Positions 24,134 through 35,355 of a stretch of 53,484 nt of DNA are shown here, in pieces. Both the position numbers and the translations under genes were made by a program. The notes beneath the pieces are model-generated. The model had not been told where the DNA came from. It did not search any database and saw only the letters and a program-made list of their open reading frames with translations. Each line of letters opens with the position of its first letter. Within the stretch, counting starts at the first letter, position 1. The stretch is from Pseudomonas sp. CHM02 (GTDB lineage: Bacteria > Pseudomonadota > Gammaproteobacteria > Pseudomonadales > Pseudomonadaceae): NCBI RefSeq assembly GCF_000612585.1, contig NZ_JFCA01000047.1, positions 1 to 53,484 on the forward strand. Direction: 5' to 3'.

Positions 24134-25038
24134 GCCGCTTGATCATCGAGGCCAGCACGCCGCTGTGCCTGTTGCAGGACGCCGGTCGCTTTGGCGTGCG
24201 CCACCTGGGTGTGACCCAGGGCGGGGCGCTGGATTGGGTGTCGATGTCCTGGGCCAACTGGCTGCTGGGCAATGCGCTCGACGCGCCGGTGGTGGAAATC
24301 ACCCTGGGCGGTTTCACCGTGCAGGCCGAGGATTATTGCCTGCTCGCCCTGGCCGGAGCGGACCTGGGCGCCTATATCGACGAGCGCGCCATCAGCCCTG
24401 GCCGCAGTTTCATCCTGCAAAAGGGCCAGCGTTTGCGCTTTACCCAGCCGTTCAGCGGCGCGCGGGCTTACCTGGCGGCACCGGGCGGGTTTGATGCGCC
24501 GGATGTGCTCGGCAGTTGCGCCACGGTTGTGCGGGAAGAACTGGGCGGGGTGGATGGTTTCGGCAAAGCGTTGGCCGAAGGCGGGCGCCTGGCGTATTCC
24601 GGTGTGGGCGGTACGATGAACGTGCTAGGCGACCCTAACCTGCCGGCCAAGGCGGCATTGGACGTGATCGTCGGCGCGCAGATCGGCCAGTTCAGCGGCC
24701 AAAGCCTGTTTGATGCGTTCAATACCGAATGGGCCCTGGACAGCCGCGCCGACCGCATGGGCATGCGCCTGCTGGGCACGCCATTGCAGTACCAGGGGCC
24801 TTCGTTGATTTCCGAGGGGATTCCGTTGGGCGCGATCCAGGTGCCGCCGGACGGGCAGCCGATCGTGTTGCTCAATGACCGGCAGACCATTGGCGGCTAT
24901 CCGCGCCTGGGCGCGTTGACGCCGTTGGCGCTGGCGCGGCTGGCGCAGTGCTTGCCGGGGGAGAAGGTGCGGTTGGCGCCGGTGGTGCAGGAGACGGCGC
25001 ACCGGCAGCATGTCGACTTCTTGCAGCGTTTTCGCTGA
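24130..25038 (+). CDS. pxpC: 5-oxoprolinase subunit PxpC (KipA-like)
   Basis: The 302-residue KipA/allophanate-hydrolase-subunit-2-like protein of the 5-oxoprolinase complex. Visible motifs are LCLLQDAGRFGVRHLGVTQG, GALDWVSMSWANWLLGN, FTVQAEDYCLLALAGADLGA, ARAYLAAPGGFDAP, SRADRMGMRLLGTPLQY and GAIQVPPDGQPIVLLNDRQT followed by GGYPRLG. These correspond to the biotin-dependent-carboxylase-like fold of the family. It overlaps pxpB by four bases and closes the operon; a REPIN follows directly. Confidence 0.94.
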   Translation: MSRLIIEASTPLCLLQDAGRFGVRHLGVTQGGALDWVSMSWANWLLGNALDAPVVEITLGGFTVQAEDYCLLALAGADLGAYIDERAISPGRSFILQKGQRLRFTQPFSGARAYLAAPGGFDAPDVLGSCATVVREELGGVDGFGKALAEGGRLAYSGVGGTMNVLGDPNLPAKAALDVIVGAQIGQFSGQSLFDAFNTEWALDSRADRMGMRLLGTPLQYQGPSLISEGIPLGAIQVPPDGQPIVLLNDRQTIGGYPRLGALTPLALARLAQCLPGEKVRLAPVVQETAHRQHVDFLQRFR

Positions 25039-25043
25039 CCCCT

Positions 25044-25128
25044 GCAGGAGCCCGGCTTGCCGGCGATTGCGCCCTTGAGCCTTATGCAAGACGGGTGGAC
25101 GCCATCGCCGGCAAGCCGGGCTCCTACG
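25044..25128. repeat. REPIN-like inverted repeat
   Basis: GCAGGAGCCCGGCTTGCCGG followed by CGAT pairs with ATCGCCGGCAAGCCGGGCTC followed by CTA. It sits between the convergent pxpC and VWA genes and probably also limits read-through. Confidence 0.82.
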
Positions 25129-25140
25129 GATCGTGCGGGG

Positions 25141-26319
25141 TTACTTGGAGAGGAAGCGCATCCCTTCTTCGAGCCCGCGCAGTGTCAGCGGATACATCTG
25201 ATCCTCCACCAACTCCCGCACAATCCCCGTCGACGCCGTATACCCCCAGGTGTCCTTTGGGTACGGGTTGATCCAGATCAGCTTCTTGTACTTGGCCATG
25301 AAGCGCTGCATCCACACATAGCCCGGCTCTTCATTCCAGTGCTCGACGCTGCCGCCGGCCTGGGTGATTTCGTACGGGGCCATCGACGCATCGCCGATGA
25401 AGATCACTTTGTAATCAGCGCCGTACTTGTGCAACAAGTCTTGGGTGGACGTGCGCTCCGAGGTGCGGCGTTGGTTGTTCTTCCACACCGATTCGTACAC
25501 GAAGTTGTGAAAGTAGAAGTACTCCAAGTGCTTGAACTCGGTCTTGCACGCGGAAAACAGCTCTTCGCAGATCTTCACGTGGGCGTCCATCGAGCCGCCG
25601 ATATCGAACAGCAACAACAGCTTGATGGTGTTGCGCCGCTCCGGCCGCATCTGGATATTCAGCAAGCCGGCGTCGCGGGCGGTGTGGTCGATGGTGCCGT
25701 CGATATCCAGCTCTTCCGCCGCACCCTGGCGCGCGAACTTGCGCAGGCGGCGCAGGGCGATCTTGATATTGCGCGTGCGCAGTTCCACCTGGTCGTCGAG
25801 GTTCTTGTACTCGCGCTGGTCCCACACCTTCACGGCCTTGCCCTGGCGCTTGCCGGCATCGCCGACGCGGATGCCTTCGGGGTTGTAGCCCCCGGAGCCA
25901 AACGGGCTGGTGCCGCCGGTGCCGATCCACTTGTTGCCGCCAGCGTGGCGTTCTTTCTGTTCTTCCAGGCGCTTCTTGAATTCTTCGATGAGTTTGTCGA
26001 GGCCGCCAAGGGACTGGATCTGCGCGCGTTCTTCGTCGGTCAGCGAGCGTTCGAATTCCTTGCGCAACCAGTCCTCGGGGATCAGCGCCTGCAGGTGATC
26101 GTCGAGCTTTTCCAGGCCGTTGAAATAGGCGCCGAAGGCCCGGTCGAACTTGTCGTAATGCCGCTCGTCCTTCACCAGGATCGCCCGGGACAAGTAGTAG
26201 AACTCGTCCATGTCGGCGAAGGTCACGCGCTGTTTCAGCGCGTTGATCAGGTCGAGCAGCTCACGCACCGAGACCGGCACCTTGGCTGCACGCATTTCAT
26301 TGAACAGGTTGAGCAACAT
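25141..26319 (-). CDS. VWA domain protein (CoxE-like), partner of MoxR ATPase
   Basis: A 392-residue protein. The first 200 residues are helical and charged (LLNLFNEMRAAKVPVSVREL at the start, EEFKKRLEEQKERHAGGNKW in the middle). The C-terminal von Willebrand A fold begins at TIKLLLLFDIGGSMDAHVKI, which occupies the MIDAS position; the usual DxSxS reads D-I-G-G-S here. VYESVWKNNQRRTSERTSTQ and YKVIFIGDASMAPYEI (a second MIDAS loop) follow. Such proteins work with MoxR AAA+ ATPases as remodelling chaperones. Its start codon touches the end of the moxR-like gene upstream (one shared base), so the two are translationally coupled. The client protein is unknown. Confidence 0.88.
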   Translation of the reverse strand: MLLNLFNEMRAAKVPVSVRELLDLINALKQRVTFADMDEFYYLSRAILVKDERHYDKFDRAFGAYFNGLEKLDDHLQALIPEDWLRKEFERSLTDEERAQIQSLGGLDKLIEEFKKRLEEQKERHAGGNKWIGTGGTSPFGSGGYNPEGIRVGDAGKRQGKAVKVWDQREYKNLDDQVELRTRNIKIALRRLRKFARQGAAEELDIDGTIDHTARDAGLLNIQMRPERRNTIKLLLLFDIGGSMDAHVKICEELFSACKTEFKHLEYFYFHNFVYESVWKNNQRRTSERTSTQDLLHKYGADYKVIFIGDASMAPYEITQAGGSVEHWNEEPGYVWMQRFMAKYKKLIWINPYPKDTWGYTASTGIVRELVEDQMYPLTLRGLEEGMRFLSK

Positions 26320-27164
26320 CAGCGATTACCGCGACGGCTCATGAACGCCAGACGCTCCAGCAATTGCACGTCTTGCTCGTTCTTGACCAAGGCACCGGCC
26401 AGCGGCGGAATGGCCTTGGTCGGGTCGCGCTCGCGCAGCACGGCTTCGCCGATGTTGTCGGCCATCAGCAACTTGAGCCAGTCGACCAGTTCGGAGGTGG
26501 ACGGTTTTTTCTTCAGGCCCGGTACTTTGCGCACGTCGAAGAACACGTCCAGCGCTTCGCTGACCAGGTCTTTCTTGATGTCGGGGTAGTGCACATCCAC
26601 GATCTTTTGCAGGGTGGTGCGGTCGGGGAAGGCGATGTAGTGGAAGAAGCAGCGGCGCAGGAATGCGTCTGGAAGCTCTTTTTCGTTGTTGGAGGTAATG
26701 ATGATGATCGGGCGTTTCCTGGCCTTGATGGTCTCGTCGATTTCGTAGACGTAGAACTCCATCTTGTCGAGTTCTTGCAGCAGGTCGTTGGGGAACTCGA
26801 TGTCGGCCTTGTCGATTTCATCGATCAGCAGGATCACCCGCTCCTCGGACTCGAAGGCTTCCCAGAGCTTGCCCTTTTTCAGGTAGTTGCGTACGTCGTG
26901 CACCTTGTCCACGCCCAGTTGCGAGTCGCGCAGGCGGCTCACCGCGTCGTACTCGTACAGGCCTTGATGGGCCTTGGTGGTGGACTTGATGTGCCAGGTG
27001 ATCAGCTTGGCGCCGAAGGATTCGGCCAGTTGCTCGGCCAGCATGGTCTTGCCGGTGCCGGGCTCGCCCTTGACCAGCAGCGGCCGCTCCAGGGTGATGG
27101 CAGCGTTGACGGCCAGTTTCAGGTCGTCGGTGGCAACGTAGGCCTGGGTGCCTTCGAACTTCAT
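26319..27164 (-). CDS. MoxR family AAA+ ATPase
   Basis: A 281-residue AAA+ ATPase. Walker A is LLVKGEPGTGKTMLAEQLAE (about residues 30-49), Walker B is RVILLIDEIDKADIEFPNDL, and sensor 1 is RPIIIITSNNEKELPDAFLR followed by RCFFHYIAFPD (arginine-finger region). The start MKFEGTQAYVATDDLKLAVN has no helix-turn-helix or other added domain. It stands first in a two-gene operon with the VWA protein. This pairing is the standard MoxR-VWA chaperone system, which inserts metal cofactors or remodels complexes in the few studied cases. Confidence 0.93.
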   Translation of the reverse strand: MKFEGTQAYVATDDLKLAVNAAITLERPLLVKGEPGTGKTMLAEQLAESFGAKLITWHIKSTTKAHQGLYEYDAVSRLRDSQLGVDKVHDVRNYLKKGKLWEAFESEERVILLIDEIDKADIEFPNDLLQELDKMEFYVYEIDETIKARKRPIIIITSNNEKELPDAFLRRCFFHYIAFPDRTTLQKIVDVHYPDIKKDLVSEALDVFFDVRKVPGLKKKPSTSELVDWLKLLMADNIGEAVLRERDPTKAIPPLAGALVKNEQDVQLLERLAFMSRRGNR

Positions 27165-27289
27165 CGGTGTTTCCTCGAATTCATCAATGCCCGGACTATA
27201 CCGCGCAGCCCCGGCGATTGTGAACGCAGGCGGGTTATTCAGTCTCTGAATGACCGGTCACCCCACAATCCAAGTGTAGGAATGAGTTT

Positions 27290-27380
27290 ATGTGGGAGCG
27301 GGCTTGCTCGCGAATGCGGTGTATCAGTCACAGGTATTTCAATTGACCCACCGCATTCGCGAGCAAGCCCGCTCCCACAC
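27290..27380. repeat. REPIN-like inverted repeat
   Basis: ATGTGGGAGCGGGCTTGCTC followed by GCGAATGCGGT pairs with ACCGCATTCGCGAGCAAGCC followed by CGCTCCCACA. The spacer is about 30 bases. It lies between the moxR-like and DUF748 genes. Confidence 0.85.
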
Positions 27381-27394
27381 AAGCCAGCCCACAT

Positions 27395-28471
27395 TTAGTC
27401 CGTGCTCGGCTTGGGCTGTTCATACCGCGCGTTGAACGCCTGGATGAAACCGTTGCGCAATATCGCCAAAAATGCGGAGAACGCGCTGACATTTTGCTGG
27501 TGCACGCTGCCACTGAGTTCCACGCGGGTGGCGAACTGGTTCTTGCTCTGGTTTTTCAGCACGGTCTCGCTGGCGCCCACCACGGCCTCCCAGATCGAGC
27601 GGAAGATGTTCTTGTCCTTGTTTTCCACGTCCTGCTGCCAATCAAACACCTCGACATCGCGCAGCAGCGGCTTGATATAGCCGGTCAATTGGCCTTTTTC
27701 CGCCTGGGCTTCGATCACCACATCACCGGTGCCGGCCTTGAAGTCGAACTTGCCGTAGGCCGATGCGAAGTCGTTCATGCGCTTGAGCTGCAGGTCTTTG
27801 GCGCGGAAACGGAATTCGAAGTCTTCGAAATTGCTCAGCGGATCGAAGGTGGCGGTGGCTTCCAGGGGCGCCTGGCCCTGGAGCAGCGCCTTGCCGTCGA
27901 AGCGTGCGTCGCGCTTGCCTTTGACGTCGACGACGTTGGTCAGGTTATAGAAGCTGGCATTCACCGAGGTGGCGTTGAGGTTGACCTGGGGTTTGGAACT
28001 GAAGTTATGGAAGGCGATCTTGCCGTCTTCGATGCGCACTTCATCCAGGGTGATCGGCAACAGCTTGCCAAGCTGCTCGCGCCAATCGGTGCCCTTACCA
28101 GTCTGGGACGCCTGCTTGTTCGCGCCGCCATCGACGAAGTTCACTTCAGGGTTGATAAACAGCACCTTGGCCACTACCGCATGGTCGTACCACAGAGAGT
28201 GCCAGCTCACCGCCAGATCGATCAGCGGTGCCTTGACGAACGGTACCGGCACCTTGCCGTCGACCTTGATGATCTCCAGCCCGTTGATCTTGTAGGCACC
28301 GCGCCACAGGGCCAGATCGACGTCGATGACGTGGCCGCGGTAGTCGCCCATGTCCGCGAGCTTGTCATTCAGGTAGTTACGCACCAGATAGGGCAGGGCG
28401 ATGGCCAGGGCGACCAGCACCACCACCAGCCCGGCGACGGTCCATAGCGGCCAGCTGTAGCGACGTTTCAT
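27395..28471 (-). CDS. DUF748 domain-containing envelope protein
   Basis: A 358-residue protein with an N-terminal signal anchor (WPLWTVAGLVVVLVALAIALPYL). The rest is beta-rich with repeated AsmA-like elements such as VIDVDLALWRGAYKINGLEI, PFVKAPLIDLAVSWHSLWY, NFVDGGANKQASQTGKGTDW and FKAGTGDVVIEAQAEKGQLT. This is the pattern of the DUF748 family, which belongs to the AsmA/TamB-like proteins implicated in outer-membrane lipid transport or assembly. The start at 28471 (MKRRYSWPLW) places the hydrophobic segment correctly; a longer frame runs into the cysK promoter region. The gene is divergent from cysK. Confidence 0.85.
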   Translation of the reverse strand: MKRRYSWPLWTVAGLVVVLVALAIALPYLVRNYLNDKLADMGDYRGHVIDVDLALWRGAYKINGLEIIKVDGKVPVPFVKAPLIDLAVSWHSLWYDHAVVAKVLFINPEVNFVDGGANKQASQTGKGTDWREQLGKLLPITLDEVRIEDGKIAFHNFSSKPQVNLNATSVNASFYNLTNVVDVKGKRDARFDGKALLQGQAPLEATATFDPLSNFEDFEFRFRAKDLQLKRMNDFASAYGKFDFKAGTGDVVIEAQAEKGQLTGYIKPLLRDVEVFDWQQDVENKDKNIFRSIWEAVVGASETVLKNQSKNQFATRVELSGSVHQQNVSAFSAFLAILRNGFIQAFNARYEQPKPSTD

Positions 28472-28596
28472 GGGGCAGTCCTCTTTGCTCGTAGGAGATT
28501 GACTACGATCAAGTGCGCAACGTTCCTCTGACTGGACGCGTTGCAGCACGAGGCATACCCTTGGGGGCCTTCCAGAATCGAGCAATAGGACCCGTC

Positions 28597-29571
28597 ATGA
28601 GCCGTATCTTTGCAGACAACGCGCACTCCATCGGTAATACGCCCCTGGTTCAGATCAACCGGATCGCACCGCGTGGCGTGACTATCCTGGCCAAGATCGA
28701 AGGGCGTAACCCGGGCTACTCGGTGAAGTGCCGCATTGGCGCAAACATGATCTGGGACGCCGAAAGCACCGGTAAGCTCAAGCCGGGCATGACCATTGTC
28801 GAACCGACCTCCGGCAACACCGGCATCGGCCTGGCGTTTGTCGCTGCCGCCCGTGGCTATAAGTTGCTGTTGACCATGCCGGCGTCCATGAGCATCGAGC
28901 GACGCAAGGTGCTCAAGGCCCTCGGCGCCGAATTGGTGCTGACCGAGCCGGCCAAAGGCATGAAGGGCGCAATCGAAAAAGCCGGCGAAATCGTCGCCAG
29001 CGATCCGGCGACTTACTTTATGCCGGCCCAGTTCGAAAACCCGGCCAACCCGGCCATCCACGAGAAAACCACCGGTCCGGAAATCTGGAACGACACCGAT
29101 GGCGCCGTGGACGTACTGGTCGCGGGCGTGGGCACCGGCGGTACCATCACTGGCGTGTCGCGCTACATCAAGAACATCGCGGGCAAGCCGATCCTGTCAG
29201 TGGCCGTCGAGCCGATTGTCTCGCCGGTGATTACCCAGGCATTGGCGGGTGAAGAGATCAAGCCCAGCCCGCACAAGATCCAGGGCATTGGCGCCGGTTT
29301 CGTACCGAAGAACCTGGACTTGTCGATGGTCGACCGCGTGGAGCTGGTGACCGACGACGAATCCAAGGCCATGGCCCTGCGCCTGATGCAGGAAGAGGGG
29401 ATTCTGTGCGGTATCTCCTGTGGCGCCGCGATGGCCGTGGCGGTGCGCCTGGCCGAGAAACCGGAAATGCAAGGTAAGACCATTGTAGTGATCCTGCCGG
29501 ACTCCGGTGAGCGTTACCTGTCGAGCATGCTGTTCAGCGATCTGTTTACCGAGCAAGAAAACCAGGCTTGA
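28597..29571 (+). CDS. cysK: Cysteine synthase A
   Basis: PLP enzyme forming cysteine from O-acetylserine and sulfide; 324 residues, the normal length. The PLP lysine lies in NPGYSVKCRIGANMIWDAES. The substrate loop is VEPTSGNTGIGLAFVAAARG, and the phosphate-binding loop is VAGVGTGGTITGVSRYIKNI. The C-terminal SerPLP contact region is ILPDSGERYLSS. The signature KIEGRNPGYSVK separates it from CysM. The ATG at 28597 with ATAGGA six bases upstream is chosen over a longer frame from 28513. The N-terminus MSRIFADNAHSIGNTPLVQI is typical. Confidence 0.95.
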   Translation: MSRIFADNAHSIGNTPLVQINRIAPRGVTILAKIEGRNPGYSVKCRIGANMIWDAESTGKLKPGMTIVEPTSGNTGIGLAFVAAARGYKLLLTMPASMSIERRKVLKALGAELVLTEPAKGMKGAIEKAGEIVASDPATYFMPAQFENPANPAIHEKTTGPEIWNDTDGAVDVLVAGVGTGGTITGVSRYIKNIAGKPILSVAVEPIVSPVITQALAGEEIKPSPHKIQGIGAGFVPKNLDLSMVDRVELVTDDESKAMALRLMQEEGILCGISCGAAMAVAVRLAEKPEMQGKTIVVILPDSGERYLSSMLFSDLFTEQENQA

Positions 29572-29593
29572 TGTCTGTCCTGTGGTGATTAGG

Positions 29594-29858
29594 CTTGTTG
29601 TGTTGAGCAGCTTTGTCGTGGTGAGCGGGATTGCTGTGGTGAGCAGGCTTGTTGTGGTGAGCGGGCTTGCCCCGCGCTGGGGCGCGAAGCGGCCCTCAAA
29701 CGTCACCGCGTTTATCGCTGGAGAAATGCGGTGGCCCTATTGGGGCTGCTTCGCAGCCCAGCGCGGGGCAAGCCCGCTCACCACAACAAGCCTGCTCACC
29801 ACAACAAGCCCGCTCACCAGAACAAACCTCTTTACCAGAACAAACCTGTTCACCACGG
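29594..29858. repeat. REPIN-like core flanked by mirrored 18-bp tandem repeats
   Basis: On the left, four 18-base units run head to tail at 29594-29611, 29612-29629, 29630-29647 and 29648-29665 (best form CTTGTTGTGGTGAGCGGG). On the right, five units of the reverse complement run at 29769-29786, 29787-29804, 29805-29822, 29823-29840 and 29841-29858. Between them is an inverted repeat with arms CTTGCCCCGCGCTGGG... and ...CCCAGCGCGGGGCAAG and a spacer of about 45 bases. GCGGG and GCAGG variants alternate outward from the core in the same order on both sides. Copies nearest the core are identical; outer ones have decayed. It lies between cysK and lpxO. The open frames that cross it are by-products of the 18-base period. 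Confidence 0.85.
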
Positions 29859-29974
29859 GGGTTGATGTGAGTCAGCGTTACTAAGCTAGGCCTTCTGCAT
29901 AATGGCCCAACTGTTTATCATGACCGGCTGCTACGTCTGCTGTTGGCCAGGCGCTTATTTTCAGGAGTTGCTGC
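29859..29974. other. Leader region of lpxO
   Basis: Together with the repeat before it this makes a 403-base gap after cysK. This part is less GC-rich (CATAATGGCCCAACTGTTTA) and may carry the lpxO promoter, with TTTTCAGGAG before the ATG as ribosome-binding site. I see no coding sequence here. Confidence 0.45.
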
Positions 29975-30913
29975 ATGACCTTTTCTTTGGCCGCCAAACT
30001 GTCGGTACTGGCGCTGTTTATCGGCAGCACGCTGTATGTGCACCTGCGCGGCAAGGCGCGTTTGCCGATGTTGCGCCAGTTCGTCAACCATTCGGCGCTG
30101 TTCGCCCCGTATAACGCCTTGATGTACCTGTTTTCGGCGGTGCCGTCCAAACCTTACCTGGACCGCAGCAAGTTCCCCGAACTGGACGTGCTCAAGGACA
30201 ACTGGGAAGTGATCCGCGAAGAGGCCATGCACCTGTTCGACGAGGGTTACATCCGCGCGGCGGAAAAGAACAACGACGCCGGCTTCGGTTCGTTCTTCAA
30301 GAAGGGCTGGAAGCGTTTCTACCTCAAGTGGTACGACAAACCCCTGCCATCGGCCGAGGCCCTGTGCCCGAAGACCGTGGCGCTGGTGAGCAGCATTCCC
30401 AACGTCAAGGGCGCGATGTTCGCGCTATTGCCGGGTGGCAGCCACCTCAACCCGCACCGCGATCCGTTTGCCGGCTCCCTGCGTTACCACTTGGGCCTGT
30501 CCACACCGAACTCCGACGACTGCCGCATCTTCGTCGACGGCCAGGTCTACGCCTGGCGTGACGGTGAAGACGTGATGTTCGACGAGACCTACGTGCACTG
30601 GGTCAAGAACGAAACCGAACAGACCCGTGTGATCCTGTTCTGCGACATCGAGCGACCGCTGAGCAATCGCCTGATGACCCGCATCAACCGTTGGGTCAGC
30701 AAGCAACTGGGGCGCGCGACCGCACCGCAGAACCTCGACGACGAGCGCGTTGGCGGGATCAACCAGGCCTACGCCTGGAGCAAGACCTTCAGCGACAAGT
30801 TCAGCGGTGTGGTCAAGCAGTGGAAGCGCAAGCATCCGAAGGCTTACCGCATTGCGCGGCCGGTGCTGGCGGTGGTGGTGCTGATGCTGCTGTGGAAGTG
30901 GTTGTTCGGCTGA
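29975..30913 (+). CDS. lpxO: Lipid A hydroxylase LpxO (aspartyl/asparaginyl beta-hydroxylase family)
   Basis: Fe(II)/2-oxoglutarate-dependent dioxygenase that adds a 2-hydroxyl to a secondary acyl chain of lipid A. The 312-residue protein has an N-terminal membrane helix (LAAKLSVLALFIGSTLYVHL) and a C-terminal one (PVLAVVVLMLLWKWLFG). The catalytic domain between holds the iron ligands in GSHLNPHRDPFAGSLRYHLG (His-x-Asp) and FDETYVHWVKNETEQTRVIL (distal His, with Arg for 2-oxoglutarate). FPELDVLKDNWEVIREEAMH is typical of the family N-terminal part. CAGGAG precedes the ATG. The family is certain; the lipid A specificity is inferred from overall similarity. Confidence 0.88.
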   Translation: MTFSLAAKLSVLALFIGSTLYVHLRGKARLPMLRQFVNHSALFAPYNALMYLFSAVPSKPYLDRSKFPELDVLKDNWEVIREEAMHLFDEGYIRAAEKNNDAGFGSFFKKGWKRFYLKWYDKPLPSAEALCPKTVALVSSIPNVKGAMFALLPGGSHLNPHRDPFAGSLRYHLGLSTPNSDDCRIFVDGQVYAWRDGEDVMFDETYVHWVKNETEQTRVILFCDIERPLSNRLMTRINRWVSKQLGRATAPQNLDDERVGGINQAYAWSKTFSDKFSGVVKQWKRKHPKAYRIARPVLAVVVLMLLWKWLFG

Positions 30914-30932
30914 TTTGAAATGCAGTCAAAAC

Positions 30933-31020
30933 GGTGGGAGCGGGCTTGCTCGCGAAAGCGGAGTGTCAGTTGATACATGCTGACTGATCCACCGCTGTCG
31001 CGAGCAAGCCCGCTCCCACA
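30933..31020. repeat. REPIN-like inverted repeat
   Basis: GGTGGGAGCGGGCTTGCTCG followed by CGAAAGCGG pairs with CCGCTGTCGCGAGCAAGCCC followed by GCTCCCAC, with one or two mismatches. It lies between the convergent lpxO and acnA genes. Confidence 0.84.
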
Positions 31021-31038
31021 TTGGTTTTGCAGTGTTGC

Positions 31039-33780
<2,742 letters not shown>

Positions 33781-33971
33781 TACATGACTCCTTATGGTCC
33801 GCACGGCTACGGACCTGACGGGACGAACAGAGCTTTCAACTTAGCCCTGTTTTCATTAGCAGGCTAATAACTGGACTCTATCGTTAAGTCCAAGGTTCCG
33901 AACTCGGCTATCATGCGCGCGTTTTCATGACAGGATTTGCGCTACAGCAAGCCCAGTTGCCAGGAGATTCA

Positions 33972-35048
33972 ATGAACACCCTTTTTATGCACTGCCGCCC
34001 GGGCTTTGAAGGCGAAGTCTGTTCCGAGATCGCGGAGCACGCCGCGCGCCTGAACGTTTCCGGCTACGCCAAGGCCAAGACCGGCAGCGCCTGCGCCGAA
34101 TTTGTCTGCACCGAAGAAGACGGCGCCCAGCGCCTGATGCACGGCCAGCGCTTTGCCGAGCTGATCTTCCCGCGGCAGTGGGCGCGCGGGGTATTCATCG
34201 ACCTGCCGGAAACCGACCGCATCAGCGTGATCCTCGCCCACCTGCGTGAATTCCCGGTGTGCGGCAGCCTGTGGCTGGAGATGGTCGACACCAACGACGG
34301 CAAGGAGCTGTCGAATTTCTGCAAGAAGTTCGAGGTGCACCTGCGCAAAGCCCTGCTGAACGCCGGCAAACTGGTGGACGACCCAAGCAAGCCGCGCCTG
34401 CTGCTGACCTTCAAGAGTGGCCGCGAAGTGTTCATGGGCCTGGCCGAGTCGAACAACTCGGCGATGTGGCCGATGGGTATCCCGCGCCTCAAGTTCCCCC
34501 GCGAAGCGCCCAGCCGCTCGACCTTGAAGCTGGAAGAGGCCTGGCACCACTTCATCCCCCGCGACCAGTGGGACGAGCGCCTGCATGGCGACATGACCGG
34601 CGTCGATCTCGGCGCAGCGCCGGGCGGCTGGACCTGGCAACTGGTCAACCGTGGCATGCTGGTGACCGCCATCGACAACGGCCCCATGGCCGAGAGCCTG
34701 ATGGACACCGGCCTGGTGCAACACTTGATGGCCGACGGCTTCACCTTCGTGCCCAAGCAGCCGGTGGACTGGATGGTCTGCGACATCGTCGAGAAGCCGG
34801 CGCGCAACGCCGCGCTGCTGGAAACCTGGATCGGCGAAGGACATTGCCGCGAGGCGGTGGTGAACCTGAAGTTGCCGATGAAACAGCGTTATGCCGAAGT
34901 GAAGCGGTTGCTGGAGCGCATCGAAGACGGTTTCAAGGCGCGTGGCATTCGCGTGGAGATCGGCTGCAAGCAGCTGTACCACGACCGTGAAGAAGTGACC
35001 TGCCATTTGCGTCGGTTGGTGGATGTAAGAAAAGCCAAATCGCGCTGA
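33972..35048 (+). CDS. rlmM: 23S rRNA 2'-O-ribose methyltransferase RlmM
   Basis: Methylates the 2'-hydroxyl of C2498 in the peptidyl-transferase region of 23S rRNA using SAM. The 358-residue protein begins MNTLFMHCRPGFEGEVCSEI, the RlmM N-terminal THUMP-like domain. The Rossmann core is MTGVDLGAAPGGWTWQLVNR (motif I), followed by VDWMVCDIVEKPARNAALLE and VVNLKLPMKQRYAEVKRLLE, with the Lys-Asp-Lys-type catalytic residues. CCAGGAG lies before the ATG at 33972. It is followed after 55 bases by tusA. Confidence 0.95.
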   Translation: MNTLFMHCRPGFEGEVCSEIAEHAARLNVSGYAKAKTGSACAEFVCTEEDGAQRLMHGQRFAELIFPRQWARGVFIDLPETDRISVILAHLREFPVCGSLWLEMVDTNDGKELSNFCKKFEVHLRKALLNAGKLVDDPSKPRLLLTFKSGREVFMGLAESNNSAMWPMGIPRLKFPREAPSRSTLKLEEAWHHFIPRDQWDERLHGDMTGVDLGAAPGGWTWQLVNRGMLVTAIDNGPMAESLMDTGLVQHLMADGFTFVPKQPVDWMVCDIVEKPARNAALLETWIGEGHCREAVVNLKLPMKQRYAEVKRLLERIEDGFKARGIRVEIGCKQLYHDREEVTCHLRRLVDVRKAKSR

Positions 35049-35103
35049 GGGTGATGTTTCCCCCGATATTGCGAGACAATGCGCGCCTGTTCAGGAGTGA
35101 AGT

Positions 35104-35355
35104 ATGAGTCAGAACCTAGATTTGCCCGTCGACGGCACCCTCGACGCCACCGGGCTCAACTGCCCGGAACCGGTGATGATGCTGCACCAGCACATCCGCG
35201 ACCTGGCCCCAGGCGGTTTGCTCAAGGTGATCGCGACCGACCCGTCCACGCGTCGCGATATTCCCAAGTTCTGCGTGTTTCTCGACCACGAGCTGGTGGA
35301 TCAGCAGGAGCAGGCCGGTAAGTACCTGTACTGGATCCGCAAGAAGTCCGCTTAA
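35104..35355 (+). CDS. tusA: Sulfurtransferase TusA
   Basis: An 83-residue sulfur carrier that takes persulfide sulfur from IscS and passes it on for tRNA thiolation and other uses. The motif DATGLNCPEPVMMLHQHIRD contains the active Cys in the invariant CPxP. ATDPSTRRDIPKFCVFLDHE followed by YLYWIRKKSA ends the typical two-layer fold. AGGAGTGA precedes the ATG. It follows rlmM in the same direction, and its last four bases overlap the end of the convergent MATE gene. Confidence 0.94.
   Translation: MSQNLDLPVDGTLDATGLNCPEPVMMLHQHIRDLAPGGLLKVIATDPSTRRDIPKFCVFLDHELVDQQEQAGKYLYWIRKKSA

Noticed and set aside
29594..29858. CRISPR array
   Set aside because: The 18-base units are contiguous without spacers and are mirrored around a centre; no cas genes are near.
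29507..29884. Repetitive open frame across the 18-bp repeats
   Set aside because: The 18-base period keeps six-codon frames open on both strands. There is no ribosome-binding site and the frame begins inside cysK.
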